DNA of 29,647 nucleotides from Campylobacteraceae bacterium (GTDB lineage: Bacteria > Campylobacterota > Campylobacteria > Campylobacterales > Sulfurovaceae). The notes under the pieces are model-generated. The model was not told the origin of the DNA. It saw nothing but the letters and a program-made list of their open reading frames with translations, and did no database searches. Location: assembly GCA_027056615.1 (NCBI GenBank), contig JALUKJ010000179.1, forward strand, positions 1-29,647. The letters run 5' to 3'. A program made the translations under genes and the position numbers. Below are positions 15,015 through 23,050 of this stretch, one piece after another (the stretch's first letter is position 1; each line of letters begins with the position of its first letter).

Positions 15015-15020
15015 ATTTTA
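15015..15020 (-). promoter_or_regulatory. -10 box of the oxidase/NO reductase operon
   Basis: TAAAAT on minus predicts a start near 15008 and a leader of about 31 bases. Its distance to the FNR/CRP-type site upstream puts the centre of that site at -41.5. Confidence 0.55.
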
Positions 15021-15042
15021 TTCAGTTTTTAACTAAAAAAGA

Positions 15043-15056
15043 TTGATTTACGTCAA
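15043..15056 (-). promoter_or_regulatory. FNR/CRP-family operator
   Basis: The site reads TTGAC-GTAA-ATCAA on minus (TTGAT-TTAC-GTCAA on plus), matching the FNR consensus TTGAT-N4-ATCAA with one base off. It is 22 bases upstream of the -10 TAAAAT, the class II activator position. This suggests activation by an oxygen- or NO-responsive FNR/NssR/NnrR-type regulator. Confidence 0.6.
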
Positions 15057-15123
15057 TTCATGTTCAAATAAATGAAATTAATTGATTAAAAAATAGGCAA
15101 AGCAAAAATAAAAACTATTTGGT

Positions 15124-15129
15124 TATACT
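15124..15129 (+). promoter_or_regulatory. -10 box for the DNA glycosylase gene
   Basis: TATACT predicts a start at about 15136, two bases before the ATG, implying an almost leaderless transcript. No ribosome-binding site is visible. Confidence 0.4.
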
Positions 15130-15137
15130 TTCAAAAT

Positions 15138-15626
15138 ATGAAGAATAAAAATTTACAACACCCATTTAATCCTATTGTTTTTAAAGATAGTAAAACCCTA
15201 ATCTTAGGCTCATTTCCTAGTATTGACTCTTTTGATAAAAGCTTCTATTATACTCACCCACGTAATCAGTTTTGGAAGATTTTGTCGGCTCTGTCAAATT
15301 ATCCTATCAATAATAGAGACCAAAAGATATGGCTCTTAAAAGAGACAAAACTTGCACTTTGGGATATGGTAGAGTCATGTCAACGAGAGAACTCACTTGA
15401 TAGTTCACTAGAAGAGATAGAGGTTAATGATATTGCTCAATTTTTAGAGGAGCATTCTAGTATTAAAAAAGTAGCATTTACTGGGCGTTTGGCAGAAAAA
15501 CTTTTTAAAATGCATTTTGACTATTTAGAGATAGAGACAGTTTATCTACCCTCTCCCTCTTCAGCCTATGCAAAGATAAGTTTTGAGCAAAAAGTTGAAA
15601 TATATAAAAAATTATTGGAGTTTTAA
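15138..15626 (+). CDS. Hypoxanthine/uracil-type DNA glycosylase (UDG superfamily, family 6-like)
   Basis: The enzyme is expected to excise deaminated bases, chiefly hypoxanthine, from DNA in base-excision repair. The 162-residue protein has LILGSFPSIDSFDKSF (about 22-37) and YYTHPRNQFW (about 38-47), the signature of the DNA-deoxyinosine glycosylase branch, and the C-terminal VYLPSPSSAYA as the last UDG motif. GSFPS replaces the GQDPY loop of classical UDG. Length matches the family (about 160). Its stop shares a base with the apaH ATG (TAATG), so the two are co-translated. Substrate is inferred from the family. Confidence 0.85.
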   Translation: MKNKNLQHPFNPIVFKDSKTLILGSFPSIDSFDKSFYYTHPRNQFWKILSALSNYPINNRDQKIWLLKETKLALWDMVESCQRENSLDSSLEEIEVNDIAQFLEEHSSIKKVAFTGRLAEKLFKMHFDYLEIETVYLPSPSSAYAKISFEQKVEIYKKLLEF

Positions 15627-16462
15627 TGGCAGTTTGGGCAGTAGGGGACATACAGGGGTGTTTTGATTCATTTCAAGAGCTATTGGCAAAAATAAAATTT
15701 GACCCTAAAGTAGATGAGCTTTGGGTGGCTGGTGATTTGGTTAATCGTGGAGATAAATCGTTAGAGACGCTTAACTACTTATACTCTATTCGAGACTCTA
15801 TTAAAGTTGTTTTGGGAAATCATGATGTAGCACTTATTGCAGTCTATGCAGGTGTTAAAAAGTCCAATAAGACAATTCAGCCTATTTTAGATGCACCAAA
15901 TGTTGATGAGTTAATAGATTGGTTACGTCATCAACCATTTTTACATTGGGATTTTAAATTAGGCTACTGTATGGCTCATGCAGGTATTTCTCCACAGTTT
16001 GATTTGGGCATGGCAATTCGTTACGCTTCACGTATTGAGAAGAAGTTACAAGGGAAAAACTATAAATCATGGTTAAAACACATGTATAAAGTAAATTCTA
16101 ATAAATTTAGTCCTAAAGCCTCCTCTATGGATATAGACAAATATATCTTAAGTGCATTTACTGCTATGCGTTTTTGTGAAGATGATGGACGGTTAGACTT
16201 TAAACAAAAAGGAGCTCCTAGTGAATATAAGGCTCTTAAAAAAGGGCTAAAGCCTTGGTTTGCTTGTCCTACACGACGCTCAACTACATTAAAAGTTGTT
16301 TTTGGACATTGGTCAACATTAGGCTACTATCAGGACTCAAATGTTTTATCACTAGATACAGGTTGCCTTTGGGGAAAAGCTTTAACCATAGCAAGAATTG
16401 ACCTTGATGAGCCACAAATTGTTCAAGTTAAGTGTGAAGCTAAACAAAAAGTCAAAAAATAG
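15626..16462 (+). CDS. apaH: Symmetrical bis(5'-nucleosyl)-tetraphosphatase
   Basis: ApaH hydrolyses Ap4A to two ADP and also removes Np4-type RNA caps in bacteria. The 278-residue protein carries the metallophosphatase motifs in order: GDIQGCFDSF (8-17), GDLVNRGDKS (about 36-45), GNHDVALIA (about 60-68), CMAHAGISP (about 114-122), and GHWSTLGYY with the late His. Length is as in E. coli (280). Pairing with a DNA glycosylase makes a small two-gene damage and stress operon; any functional link is inference. Confidence 0.95.
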   Translation: MAVWAVGDIQGCFDSFQELLAKIKFDPKVDELWVAGDLVNRGDKSLETLNYLYSIRDSIKVVLGNHDVALIAVYAGVKKSNKTIQPILDAPNVDELIDWLRHQPFLHWDFKLGYCMAHAGISPQFDLGMAIRYASRIEKKLQGKNYKSWLKHMYKVNSNKFSPKASSMDIDKYILSAFTAMRFCEDDGRLDFKQKGAPSEYKALKKGLKPWFACPTRRSTTLKVVFGHWSTLGYYQDSNVLSLDTGCLWGKALTIARIDLDEPQIVQVKCEAKQKVKK

Positions 16463-16464
16463 TT

Positions 16465-16491
16465 AATAATATTTCTCAATTTTATATTATT
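16465..16491 (+). terminator. Weak hairpin after apaH
   Basis: AATAATAT (16465-16472) and ATATTATT (16484-16491) can form an 8-bp A/T stem with an 11-base loop. The T-tract behind it is poor, so termination here is uncertain. Confidence 0.25.
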
Positions 16492-16507
16492 TTAAGCTTT
16501 CTTTCTC

Positions 16508-16513
16508 TATAAT
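16508..16513 (+). promoter_or_regulatory. -10 box for tRNA-Ser(GCU)
   Basis: CTCTATAATC predicts a start near 16520, 12 bases before the mature tRNA. No -35 is recognised. Confidence 0.45.
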
Positions 16514-16531
16514 CTCACTCCACAAACACTT

Positions 16532-16622
16532 GGACAGTTGGGTGAGTTGGCTGAAACCACATCCCTGCTAAGGATGCGTACTCGTAAGGGTACCGAGAGT
16601 TCGAATCTCTCACTGTCCGCCA
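16532..16622 (+). tRNA. tRNA-Ser(GCU)
   Basis: Acceptor GGACAGT pairs with ACTGTCC, followed by discriminator G and encoded CCA. The anticodon loop CTGCTAA gives GCU (16567-16569). A long variable arm is present. Confidence 0.95.
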
Positions 16623-16645
16623 TAAACTTCTAATCAAACTTACCC

Positions 16646-16651
16646 TATAAT
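16646..16651 (+). promoter_or_regulatory. -10 box of the outer-membrane-like gene
   Basis: CCCTATAAT places the predicted start at 16658, exactly the A of the ATG. Together with the lack of a ribosome-binding site, this suggests a leaderless mRNA, unless transcription comes through from the tRNA. Confidence 0.4.
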
Positions 16652-16657
16652 TAAATC

Positions 16658-17587
16658 ATGGAAATTAAAAAATATACTCTTATCTTATCTCTCTTTATAA
16701 ATCTTCTTTTTGGAGATGATGATTTTTTTATTGATGAGTATCGAAATAAGTTTTCAAGCATATTAGTAAATACTATGAGTCGTATTGATAACTTTTTTGT
16801 TGACTCTAATGAAACATCTCACAATAATACACATGCAGAGCTTAGTACCTCTATTGCAAAAGAGAGTCGTTTAGATTTAGAAGAAGATATTCGTTTTAGA
16901 GTACGGGTTAATCTTCCAAAAATTCAAAAACATCTTAAACTATATATAGAAGATGAAGATAGTGATAATATTTTATATAATGAGACACAATTAGAAAAAG
17001 ATAAACTACAAGATAATTTACAAAATAAACGTTATTATGTACGTTTGGAGTTTTTAAAGTTTGACATAAAAGGGTTTACAAATAATCTTAGTGGGGGTAT
17101 ACGTATTCGATCAAACACTTTAGTACCTTATGCTAACTATCATAGTAACTATAAAATCTATGAAGATAAAAAGTTCAAATCAGATATTTCAAACAATTTT
17201 CGTCTCTATACAGATGGAGGACTTGAAGATTATCTTAGTCTGAATACTATATATAGTTTTAATGATGCTTTAAAAGGAGTTTGGCAAAATACACTCCGTT
17301 ATAATGAGACTCATACAGAAACTTTTTACAGTGACTACTCTTTTCTTTATAAAATAGATGAAAAGAAACAGATTACTATGGGGTTTGGAATGACAGATTT
17401 AGTAAAAAACTTTGGTCGAAGTAAGATAGACAATTTTAATCTACACAGCTCCTTTTTTCATACTTTTCATAAAAATTGGATGTATTATGAGCTATCTACT
17501 TATGTATTAAAGCGTGAATCTAATGATTATAAAAACTCTTATAGGGTATTTTTAAATTTTGGTATCTATTTTAATACTGATTCATAA
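16658..17587 (+). CDS. Predicted outer-membrane beta-barrel protein of unknown function
   Basis: The 309-residue protein has a signal peptide (KKYTLILSLFINLLFG, about 4-19). An acidic stretch (about 20-75) follows. The rest is alternating hydrophobic/polar segments such as YYVRLEFLKFDIKGF, GGIRIRSN, LSLNTIYSF, and a terminal YRVFLNFGIYF, with the aromatic-ended strand typical of outer-membrane barrels. It has no recognisable enzyme motif. It stands between tRNA-Ser and the rlu operon with its own -10 box. I do not recognise a named family; a porin-like or surface barrel is an inference from pattern only. Confidence 0.7.
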   Translation: MEIKKYTLILSLFINLLFGDDDFFIDEYRNKFSSILVNTMSRIDNFFVDSNETSHNNTHAELSTSIAKESRLDLEEDIRFRVRVNLPKIQKHLKLYIEDEDSDNILYNETQLEKDKLQDNLQNKRYYVRLEFLKFDIKGFTNNLSGGIRIRSNTLVPYANYHSNYKIYEDKKFKSDISNNFRLYTDGGLEDYLSLNTIYSFNDALKGVWQNTLRYNETHTETFYSDYSFLYKIDEKKQITMGFGMTDLVKNFGRSKIDNFNLHSSFFHTFHKNWMYYELSTYVLKRESNDYKNSYRVFLNFGIYFNTDS

Positions 17588-17593
17588 TTTAGC

Positions 17594-17599
17594 TATAAT
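17594..17599 (+). promoter_or_regulatory. -10 box of the rlu-flpA-trmB-ftsEX operon
   Basis: GCTATAAT predicts a start near 17606, 19 bases before the ATG at 17625, with AAAGAG as a weak ribosome-binding site. The genes downstream are tightly packed with no other clear promoter. Confidence 0.5.
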
Positions 17600-17624
17600 T
17601 TCCAAAAATTAGAAAAAGAGTAAT

Positions 17625-18596
17625 ATGGATTTGAAATCGTTTATAGTTAAATCTGCTGGTCGTTTAGACAAAATTTTAACAGATGTATTAGGTGAAAGCC
17701 GTAATCAAGTTGAACAGCTTATTAAAGAGGGATTAGTAGAGGTTAATGGGAAAGCTACGATTAAAAGAGGTAAAAAGTTAGTTGTTGGTGACAGAGTAGG
17801 GTACTCTTTTAGAGAGATTGTGCCTAAAGAGTCCGTAACTGTTGATTTTGATGTAGAGATACTCTATGAAGATGAGGTGATGATGGTAGTCAATAAGCCC
17901 TCTGGATTGGTTGTTCATCCTGCACCATCTGTTAAAGAGGCAACTTTGGTTGATTGGCTTATTCAAAAAGGAGTCTCTCTCTCCACTATTTCAGGAGAAG
18001 AGAGACATGGTATTGTACATAGAATAGACAAAGATACCACAGGTGCATTGGTGATTGCCAAAACCAATGAGGCTCATCAAAAATTGAGTGAACAGCTTCA
18101 AGACAAAAGTATGGGGCGTTACTACCTAGCTTTAATAGATTATCCTCTAAAAGATAGTGGTATTGTAGAGAAACCAATAGGGCGAAACCCAAAAAACCGT
18201 CTAAAGATGGATGTAGTCTTCAATGGTAAAAATGCTAAGTCTGCCTTTTGTAAATTGATTGAGAATGAGAAAAGAAATGAGCTTATAGCTGTCAAACTTT
18301 TTACAGGTAGAACCCATCAGATTCGTGTTCATTTAGAGAGTTTAGGAAGACATATACTCGGAGATACTTTATATGGGTTTAAGAGCAAAAAAGATACAAT
18401 AGATAGAGTATTTTTACACGCATATAAATTATATCTGTTTCACCCAATAACTGGAAAGAAGGTAGAGTTTGTAGCTCCACTCTTTTCTGATATGCAAAAA
18501 TTTATAAATAAATATTTTAACAAAGGAGAGGTTGATGAAAAGATTAATGCAAATCTCATTGACAGCTATTTTACTACTATTACTAAACGGATGTAA
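17625..18596 (+). CDS. rluD: RluD-family ribosomal large subunit pseudouridine synthase
   Basis: It converts specific uridines of 23S rRNA to pseudouridine. The 323-residue protein has an N-terminal S4 RNA-binding domain (about 10-60: GRLDKILTDVLGESRNQVEQ) and the catalytic motif HRIDKDTTGALVIAK, with Asp 135 as the nucleophile. GRTHQIRVHLESLGRHILGD, typical of the RluA/RluD group, follows near 230. The last 20 or so residues overlap flpA by 62 bases. The C. jejuni equivalent, as I recall (Cj1280c), has the same downstream neighbours. The exact uridines modified cannot be read from sequence. Confidence 0.9.
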   Translation: MDLKSFIVKSAGRLDKILTDVLGESRNQVEQLIKEGLVEVNGKATIKRGKKLVVGDRVGYSFREIVPKESVTVDFDVEILYEDEVMMVVNKPSGLVVHPAPSVKEATLVDWLIQKGVSLSTISGEERHGIVHRIDKDTTGALVIAKTNEAHQKLSEQLQDKSMGRYYLALIDYPLKDSGIVEKPIGRNPKNRLKMDVVFNGKNAKSAFCKLIENEKRNELIAVKLFTGRTHQIRVHLESLGRHILGDTLYGFKSKKDTIDRVFLHAYKLYLFHPITGKKVEFVAPLFSDMQKFINKYFNKGEVDEKINANLIDSYFTTITKRM

Positions 18597-19224
18597 CCCC
18601 TCTGCATTAGCAAATATGGGTAATGAACAGTTAGACCCAACTTTACCAAAACTTGATAATGCAAGAGCAATTCCTAGCAATACCTCTGTTGCTTTTGAGT
18701 GGCAACCAATGGCTAGAAAAGGGGTACAAGGTTATAATATCTATCGAACACAAACAAATCAATATGTTAATAGCCCTACCAAAGAGCTTGAAAAAATTGC
18801 AACTATACGCAATCGTTTTGCTTCACACTATGTCGATACAGGATTACAACAAAATAGTACATATACTTATACATTTACAACCTTAAGAGATGGTTTTGAG
18901 TCTCCTCATGGAAAGATAATTTCAATCAAAACCCTACCTCCATTTCCTGCTATAACTTTTCTAAAAGGGTATCAAAAAGCAATTAATACAATTAAGTTAC
19001 TTTGGAGACCACATACAGACATGCGTGTAAAGATGTATAAGATTGAAAGAAGTGTAAATGGTGGAGAATGGAAATGGATAGGTACAGTTAAGCACCGAAT
19101 GATGTCGGAATATATTGATAATAGTGTTGCACCAGGAAATAGTTACGCTTATCGTGTAATAGCTGTAGGTTTTGATGATAGTTTTTCTAAACCAAGTTCA
19201 AATGTAACTATTCAAACAAGGTAG
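18535..19224 (+). CDS. flpA: Fibronectin type III lipoprotein, FlpA-like
   Basis: A lipoprotein signal MKRLMQISLTAILLLLLNGC places the lipid-bearing Cys at 20. Two fibronectin type III-like domains follow (about 40-128 and 132-229), each with a W-x-P opening and a Y-x-Y/YRV closing strand (GYNIYRT, YAYRVIAVG). I chose the ATG at 18535 because AGGAG is well placed; a TTG one codon upstream is less likely. C. jejuni FlpA (Cj1279c), which binds host fibronectin, sits in the same gene order but is longer with three repeats. In a free-living relative the role is probably envelope-related, so the name marks synteny and domain type, not a proven adhesin. Confidence 0.82.
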   Translation: MKRLMQISLTAILLLLLNGCNPSALANMGNEQLDPTLPKLDNARAIPSNTSVAFEWQPMARKGVQGYNIYRTQTNQYVNSPTKELEKIATIRNRFASHYVDTGLQQNSTYTYTFTTLRDGFESPHGKIISIKTLPPFPAITFLKGYQKAINTIKLLWRPHTDMRVKMYKIERSVNGGEWKWIGTVKHRMMSEYIDNSVAPGNSYAYRVIAVGFDDSFSKPSSNVTIQTR

Positions 19225-19231
19225 ATATTTA

Positions 19232-20410
19232 ATGCCACATATTACGGTTAAGCCGTTTGATACTTCTTTGCTAAAACAAGGTAAGTATGGAGAGACAGAG
19301 GTGTTTTTTAAAGCAAAAGATAGCTTTTCAAAAGATGAGTTGATAGGTGTATTACATAAAGATGAGTCTTTTCTTCTTCATACCAAAAAAAATGAAAAGT
19401 CATGGCTCTTAAAGTATGATAAAGTTACACGGCCACTTAAAGTAAATTTGGTGAAACAAGCTATTTCTGACTTAGCAGATGGGTTGGAGTTGGAAATTTT
19501 AGGCTCAAATGTTGCTATTCATCCTATGAGAGATGTCAAATCATCAGAGTATGAGAAGAATATAGAGGATTTTGTAGATATAGAGTTTCCTTTTGAGTCT
19601 GTGGCAATTGAAGTCGGTTTTGGTTCAGGGAAACATCTTCTATATCAAGCCAAGAAATATCCTAATCGACTATTTATTGGTATAGAAATTCATACTCCAT
19701 CAGCAACACAAGTTTTAAAACAGATTGAACTAAATGGTCTAAAAAATATCTGGGTAGTCAACTACGATGCACGTCTTCTTTTAGAGATGATTCCATCAAA
19801 TGCTTGTCATCAAATCTTTGTCCATTTTCCTGTACCTTGGGATAAAAAGCCACAACGTAGGGTTATCTCTACTTCTTTTTTAGAAGAGTCTATGCGTGTA
19901 CTTGAAAAGGATGGACGGCTTGAACTAAGAACAGACTCCTATAAATATTTTTGGTATTCACTAGATACTTTTCTTGGAAATAGTGTTGCTAAAACCTCTG
20001 TAGAGGTTCGTAAAAATGAGACTTTAGAGATAACAAGTAAGTATGAAGCACGTTGGCTTAAACAGCAGAAAGATATTTATGATGTTTATGTAACATGCTT
20101 AGATGAGTCAGAAGAACGTATAATTGATTTTGATTTCTATTTTAAAGATATAGTCTATAAAAAAGAGCTTTTAGATAAAATATCTTATAAACCTCAACTT
20201 TTTGAAGGATTTTTTATCCATTTTGAGAGGCTTTTTAAAATTGATGATAAGGCAATTTTGATTAAGTTGGCATTTGGTAGTTTTGATAGACCTGAACATA
20301 AATATATATATCTTGACAAAGAAAAGGCATACTATTTTCATTCAAACCCTGTTAAAACGGTAACTAACTACAAAACACATCTAAAAATCATGGAGTATTT
20401 GAATGCCTAA
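19232..20410 (+). CDS. trmB: tRNA (guanine(46)-N7)-methyltransferase, long form
   Basis: TrmB forms 7-methylguanosine at position 46 of tRNA using S-adenosylmethionine. The 392-residue protein has AIEVGFGSGKHLL (125-137) as the SAM-binding loop and FIGIEIHTPS as the next strand. VHFPVPWDKKPQRRV (about 197-211) corresponds to the FPDPWxKxRHxKRR motif. About 110 residues precede and 120 follow the core, so it is far longer than E. coli TrmB (239); this long form is usual in Campylobacter and Helicobacter. It overlaps ftsE by 8 bases. Confidence 0.93.
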   Translation: MPHITVKPFDTSLLKQGKYGETEVFFKAKDSFSKDELIGVLHKDESFLLHTKKNEKSWLLKYDKVTRPLKVNLVKQAISDLADGLELEILGSNVAIHPMRDVKSSEYEKNIEDFVDIEFPFESVAIEVGFGSGKHLLYQAKKYPNRLFIGIEIHTPSATQVLKQIELNGLKNIWVVNYDARLLLEMIPSNACHQIFVHFPVPWDKKPQRRVISTSFLEESMRVLEKDGRLELRTDSYKYFWYSLDTFLGNSVAKTSVEVRKNETLEITSKYEARWLKQQKDIYDVYVTCLDESEERIIDFDFYFKDIVYKKELLDKISYKPQLFEGFFIHFERLFKIDDKAILIKLAFGSFDRPEHKYIYLDKEKAYYFHSNPVKTVTNYKTHLKIMEYLNA

Positions 20411-21077
20411 TGTTATTACAGCTAACAATCTTACACTTGGTTATGAGAATGATAAAGAGATTATTAGAAATGCTAATTTTTCCATTAAAAAAGGGGATTT
20501 TGTCTTTATTACAGGCCCTAGTGGGTCGGGTAAATCTACACTTTTAAAATCTTTTTATGGGAGCCTTATACCTGAGTCTGGCTCTTTAGTTGTTGGTGGT
20601 TTAGATATGGTAGGCATTAACACAAAAAATCTTCAAGAGCTAAGAACCCATTTAGGAATTGTTTTTCAAGATTATAAACTTATTAATGAGTGGACAGTTA
20701 AAAAGAATGTTGTCTTACCTCTGTGGATTTCAGGCTATTCAATTGAGGTACAAGATACACAAGCCAAACGGCTTTTACACCATGTAAAGTTGAGTGGAAA
20801 AGAGGAGAAATATCCTTTGGAACTATCTGGTGGTGAACAGCAAAGAGTAGGGGTAGCTCGTGCCTTAGCTAAAAATCCATTTTTAATATTGGCAGATGAA
20901 CCAACAGGAAACCTTGATGAGTACTCTTCTAATGTAATTTGGGATTTAATGGAGAATGCTTGTCATCAACTAGAGACAACGGTAGTGGTTGTAACCCACC
21001 GAATCCCAATGGTCTTTAATATTCCATATAGACACTTCACTATTGATGAGAATGGGAGTGTTTATGAAGTTCATTAA
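20403..21077 (+). CDS. ftsE: Cell-division ABC ATPase FtsE
   Basis: FtsE is the cytoplasmic ATPase of FtsEX, which couples division to activation of septal cell-wall amidases. The 224-residue protein has Walker [10 protein letters not shown] (38-46), Q-loop FQDYKLI, signature LSGGEQQRV (141-149), Walker [13 protein letters not shown] (161-172) and the switch His in VVTHR. This is the LolD/FtsE/MacB-like class. The downstream ftsX and envC-like genes decide for FtsE. It overlaps both neighbours. Confidence 0.93.
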   Translation: MPNVITANNLTLGYENDKEIIRNANFSIKKGDFVFITGPSGSGKSTLLKSFYGSLIPESGSLVVGGLDMVGINTKNLQELRTHLGIVFQDYKLINEWTVKKNVVLPLWISGYSIEVQDTQAKRLLHHVKLSGKEEKYPLELSGGEQQRVGVARALAKNPFLILADEPTGNLDEYSSNVIWDLMENACHQLETTVVVVTHRIPMVFNIPYRHFTIDENGSVYEVH

Positions 21078-21873
21078 ACGACATATTTCACTTATTTTTC
21101 CATTGATTGCTATTTTACTTGGTTTAGAGTTTTTTATTGTTTTTGACCGTACTACAGATAGTTTTGAAAAAGGACTACAAGCTGGTTATAGTATGATGGT
21201 TGTCTCAAAAGATGAGATGAGTATTGATGACTTTAAAGCATGGGACTCTCATATTGAACATGTACAAGAGCTTGAAAAATCTAAGATTCTAAAACGCTTA
21301 AATATGGATAAAGATAAATCTAAACAAAAAAGTTTTGAGTTATCTTTACCAAATTTTTATTCATTAAAATTAGATGGTTATTTGACTGTAGAGGAGCTAG
21401 AGTCTGTAAAGAATAATCTTAAAAAGAGTAGTAACATATTAAGTATTGAGACATTTCACTCTACTTACCAGTCTAAGTATGAACTCTTCTCATTTATTAA
21501 GTTTTCATTTCAAACTTTTATTATTTTTATGACTATTATTGGTTTCTTCCTTATTGTAAAACAGATGGAGGTTTGGAATTTTTTACATGCACAACGAATG
21601 AAAGTTATGGAGATTTTTGGAGCTTCACTCTTTTTACGTTCAAAAATTTTGATTAATATGGCACTAATAGATGCTGTTATCTCTGCTATTCTTACCTCTT
21701 GGCTCTTCTATCTTTTTAAAAACTCATGGGTTCAAGGTAGCCAAATGGAAATTTTAAAAGATAATGTTGATGGTGTTTTTAAATTTAGTGATGTTTTTAT
21801 TTTACTTTTTGCTTCTATAACGGTAGTGATGATAGCTGTCTTTTTAGTTGTTGTTAATGTTAAGGAGGAGTAG
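21064..21873 (+). CDS. ftsX: Cell-division membrane protein FtsX
   Basis: FtsX is the membrane partner of FtsE; its periplasmic loop binds EnvC-type activators. The 269-residue protein has a first helix at about 8-27, a periplasmic loop of about 130 residues (with the conserved-style LDGYLTVEELESVKNNL segment), and then three helices at roughly 156-178, 205-225 and 244-264. This is the four-helix FtsX topology. I chose the ATG at 21064, preceded by GGGAG and overlapping ftsE by 14 bases; an earlier in-frame start would lie deeper in ftsE. Sequence similarity to E. coli FtsX is low, so the call relies on topology and context. Confidence 0.88.
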   Translation: MKFIKRHISLIFPLIAILLGLEFFIVFDRTTDSFEKGLQAGYSMMVVSKDEMSIDDFKAWDSHIEHVQELEKSKILKRLNMDKDKSKQKSFELSLPNFYSLKLDGYLTVEELESVKNNLKKSSNILSIETFHSTYQSKYELFSFIKFSFQTFIIFMTIIGFFLIVKQMEVWNFLHAQRMKVMEIFGASLFLRSKILINMALIDAVISAILTSWLFYLFKNSWVQGSQMEILKDNVDGVFKFSDVFILLFASITVVMIAVFLVVVNVKEE

Positions 21874-23043
21874 GTGAGGGTAGTTTTTATTCTTCTATTT
21901 TCATTGTCACTGCTATTATCTACTTCTCTTGATAGTAAAATTAAACATAGTAGAAGGCAGTTAAATAGTAAAAAGATTCAATATAAAAAGATGGATAGAA
22001 AGCTCTCTTTGGTAGCTAAAAAGATACTCTCTGCTAAAAAAGAGCAAAAATTATTGGCTAAGAAGTTAGTTAAACTAGCAGAAAATATTAAAAATAATGA
22101 GGATGACTTTTTACGATTGCAAAAAAAGGAGAAAAAAATTACAGTTGAATTAAACTCTATTGGTGGAGAGATTGAGAAAAAAGAGAAAAAATTTCTTGAT
22201 TTAATAGCTAAAAATTTCTCTTTAGCACTAGCATTAGATGAACTTAAACAGCCAACCCCTGATTCGGTAATGATGAAAGAGGCATATAAAATATATGCTA
22301 AAGAGAATTCTAAAGAGATAGAGGGACTTGAAAAAGATATAGAAGAGCTTAGAGATAAAAAATCTACATTAAAGCTAAAGCAGTTGCAAATATCTAAGAG
22401 TCTTGAAAAATTTATAGCCCAACGAAAAGAGTTTCAAGAGAAAAAAGTTCAGAAAGATAAATTGATTGAAAACCTTGCAAGAGATAAGTCTATATATCAA
22501 AAACGTTTTAACAAAATAAAAGTTCTTAGAAAAACTTTAGAAAGAAAGTTAGCAAGGTTAAAGATTATTAAACATAATAGTACTACATCTAAAAAAGATA
22601 GAGTAAATAAAGATATATCATTTAATGATACAGTTTCAACTCCACGTGTTAAATATAGAGATAGAAAGACTATTTCACCTCTTAAAGGAGCAAGATTAAT
22701 TAAAAGATATGGTACTTACATAGACCCTATCTATAAGTTTAAAATTTTTAATAAATCAATAACACTAAAAGCCCCATATGCTGGTGCTAAAGTACGCTCT
22801 GTTTTAGCAGGAAAGATTGTATTTGCTGAAAACTCAGGTGGAATGTTAGGTAAGGTAGTAATTGTAGAACATAATAAAGGTATTCATACTATTTACGCAA
22901 AACTTTCTCGTTTAGCTCCAGGTATTAGAGTAGGAAAAAAAGTTTCACGTAAGACTGTTATTGGGAAAGTAGAGAAGAGTTTGATGTTTGAAGTTACAAA
23001 AAACAATAAACATATTAACCCTATGAAGTTGATTCGGTTGTAA
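21874..23043 (+). CDS. EnvC-like coiled-coil protein with degenerate LytM (M23) domain
   Basis: The 389-residue protein has a signal peptide (RVVFILLFSLSLLLSTSL, about 2-19). A long Lys/Glu-rich coiled coil (about 22-240), a linker, and a C-terminal M23/LytM fold (about 285-389) follow. In the LytM part the zinc-binding positions are lost: FNKSITLKAPYAG lacks the H-x-x-x-D, YAKLS replaces YAHLS, and KSLMFEVTKNNKHINP lacks the HLH. Such inactivity is the hallmark of EnvC, which activates amidases instead of cutting peptidoglycan. It starts with GTG directly after the ftsX stop, behind a strong AAGGAGGAG. The convergent amidase seven bases downstream is its probable client. Confidence 0.9.
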   Translation: MRVVFILLFSLSLLLSTSLDSKIKHSRRQLNSKKIQYKKMDRKLSLVAKKILSAKKEQKLLAKKLVKLAENIKNNEDDFLRLQKKEKKITVELNSIGGEIEKKEKKFLDLIAKNFSLALALDELKQPTPDSVMMKEAYKIYAKENSKEIEGLEKDIEELRDKKSTLKLKQLQISKSLEKFIAQRKEFQEKKVQKDKLIENLARDKSIYQKRFNKIKVLRKTLERKLARLKIIKHNSTTSKKDRVNKDISFNDTVSTPRVKYRDRKTISPLKGARLIKRYGTYIDPIYKFKIFNKSITLKAPYAGAKVRSVLAGKIVFAENSGGMLGKVVIVEHNKGIHTIYAKLSRLAPGIRVGKKVSRKTVIGKVEKSLMFEVTKNNKHINPMKLIRL

Positions 23044-23050
23044 TCTAATC

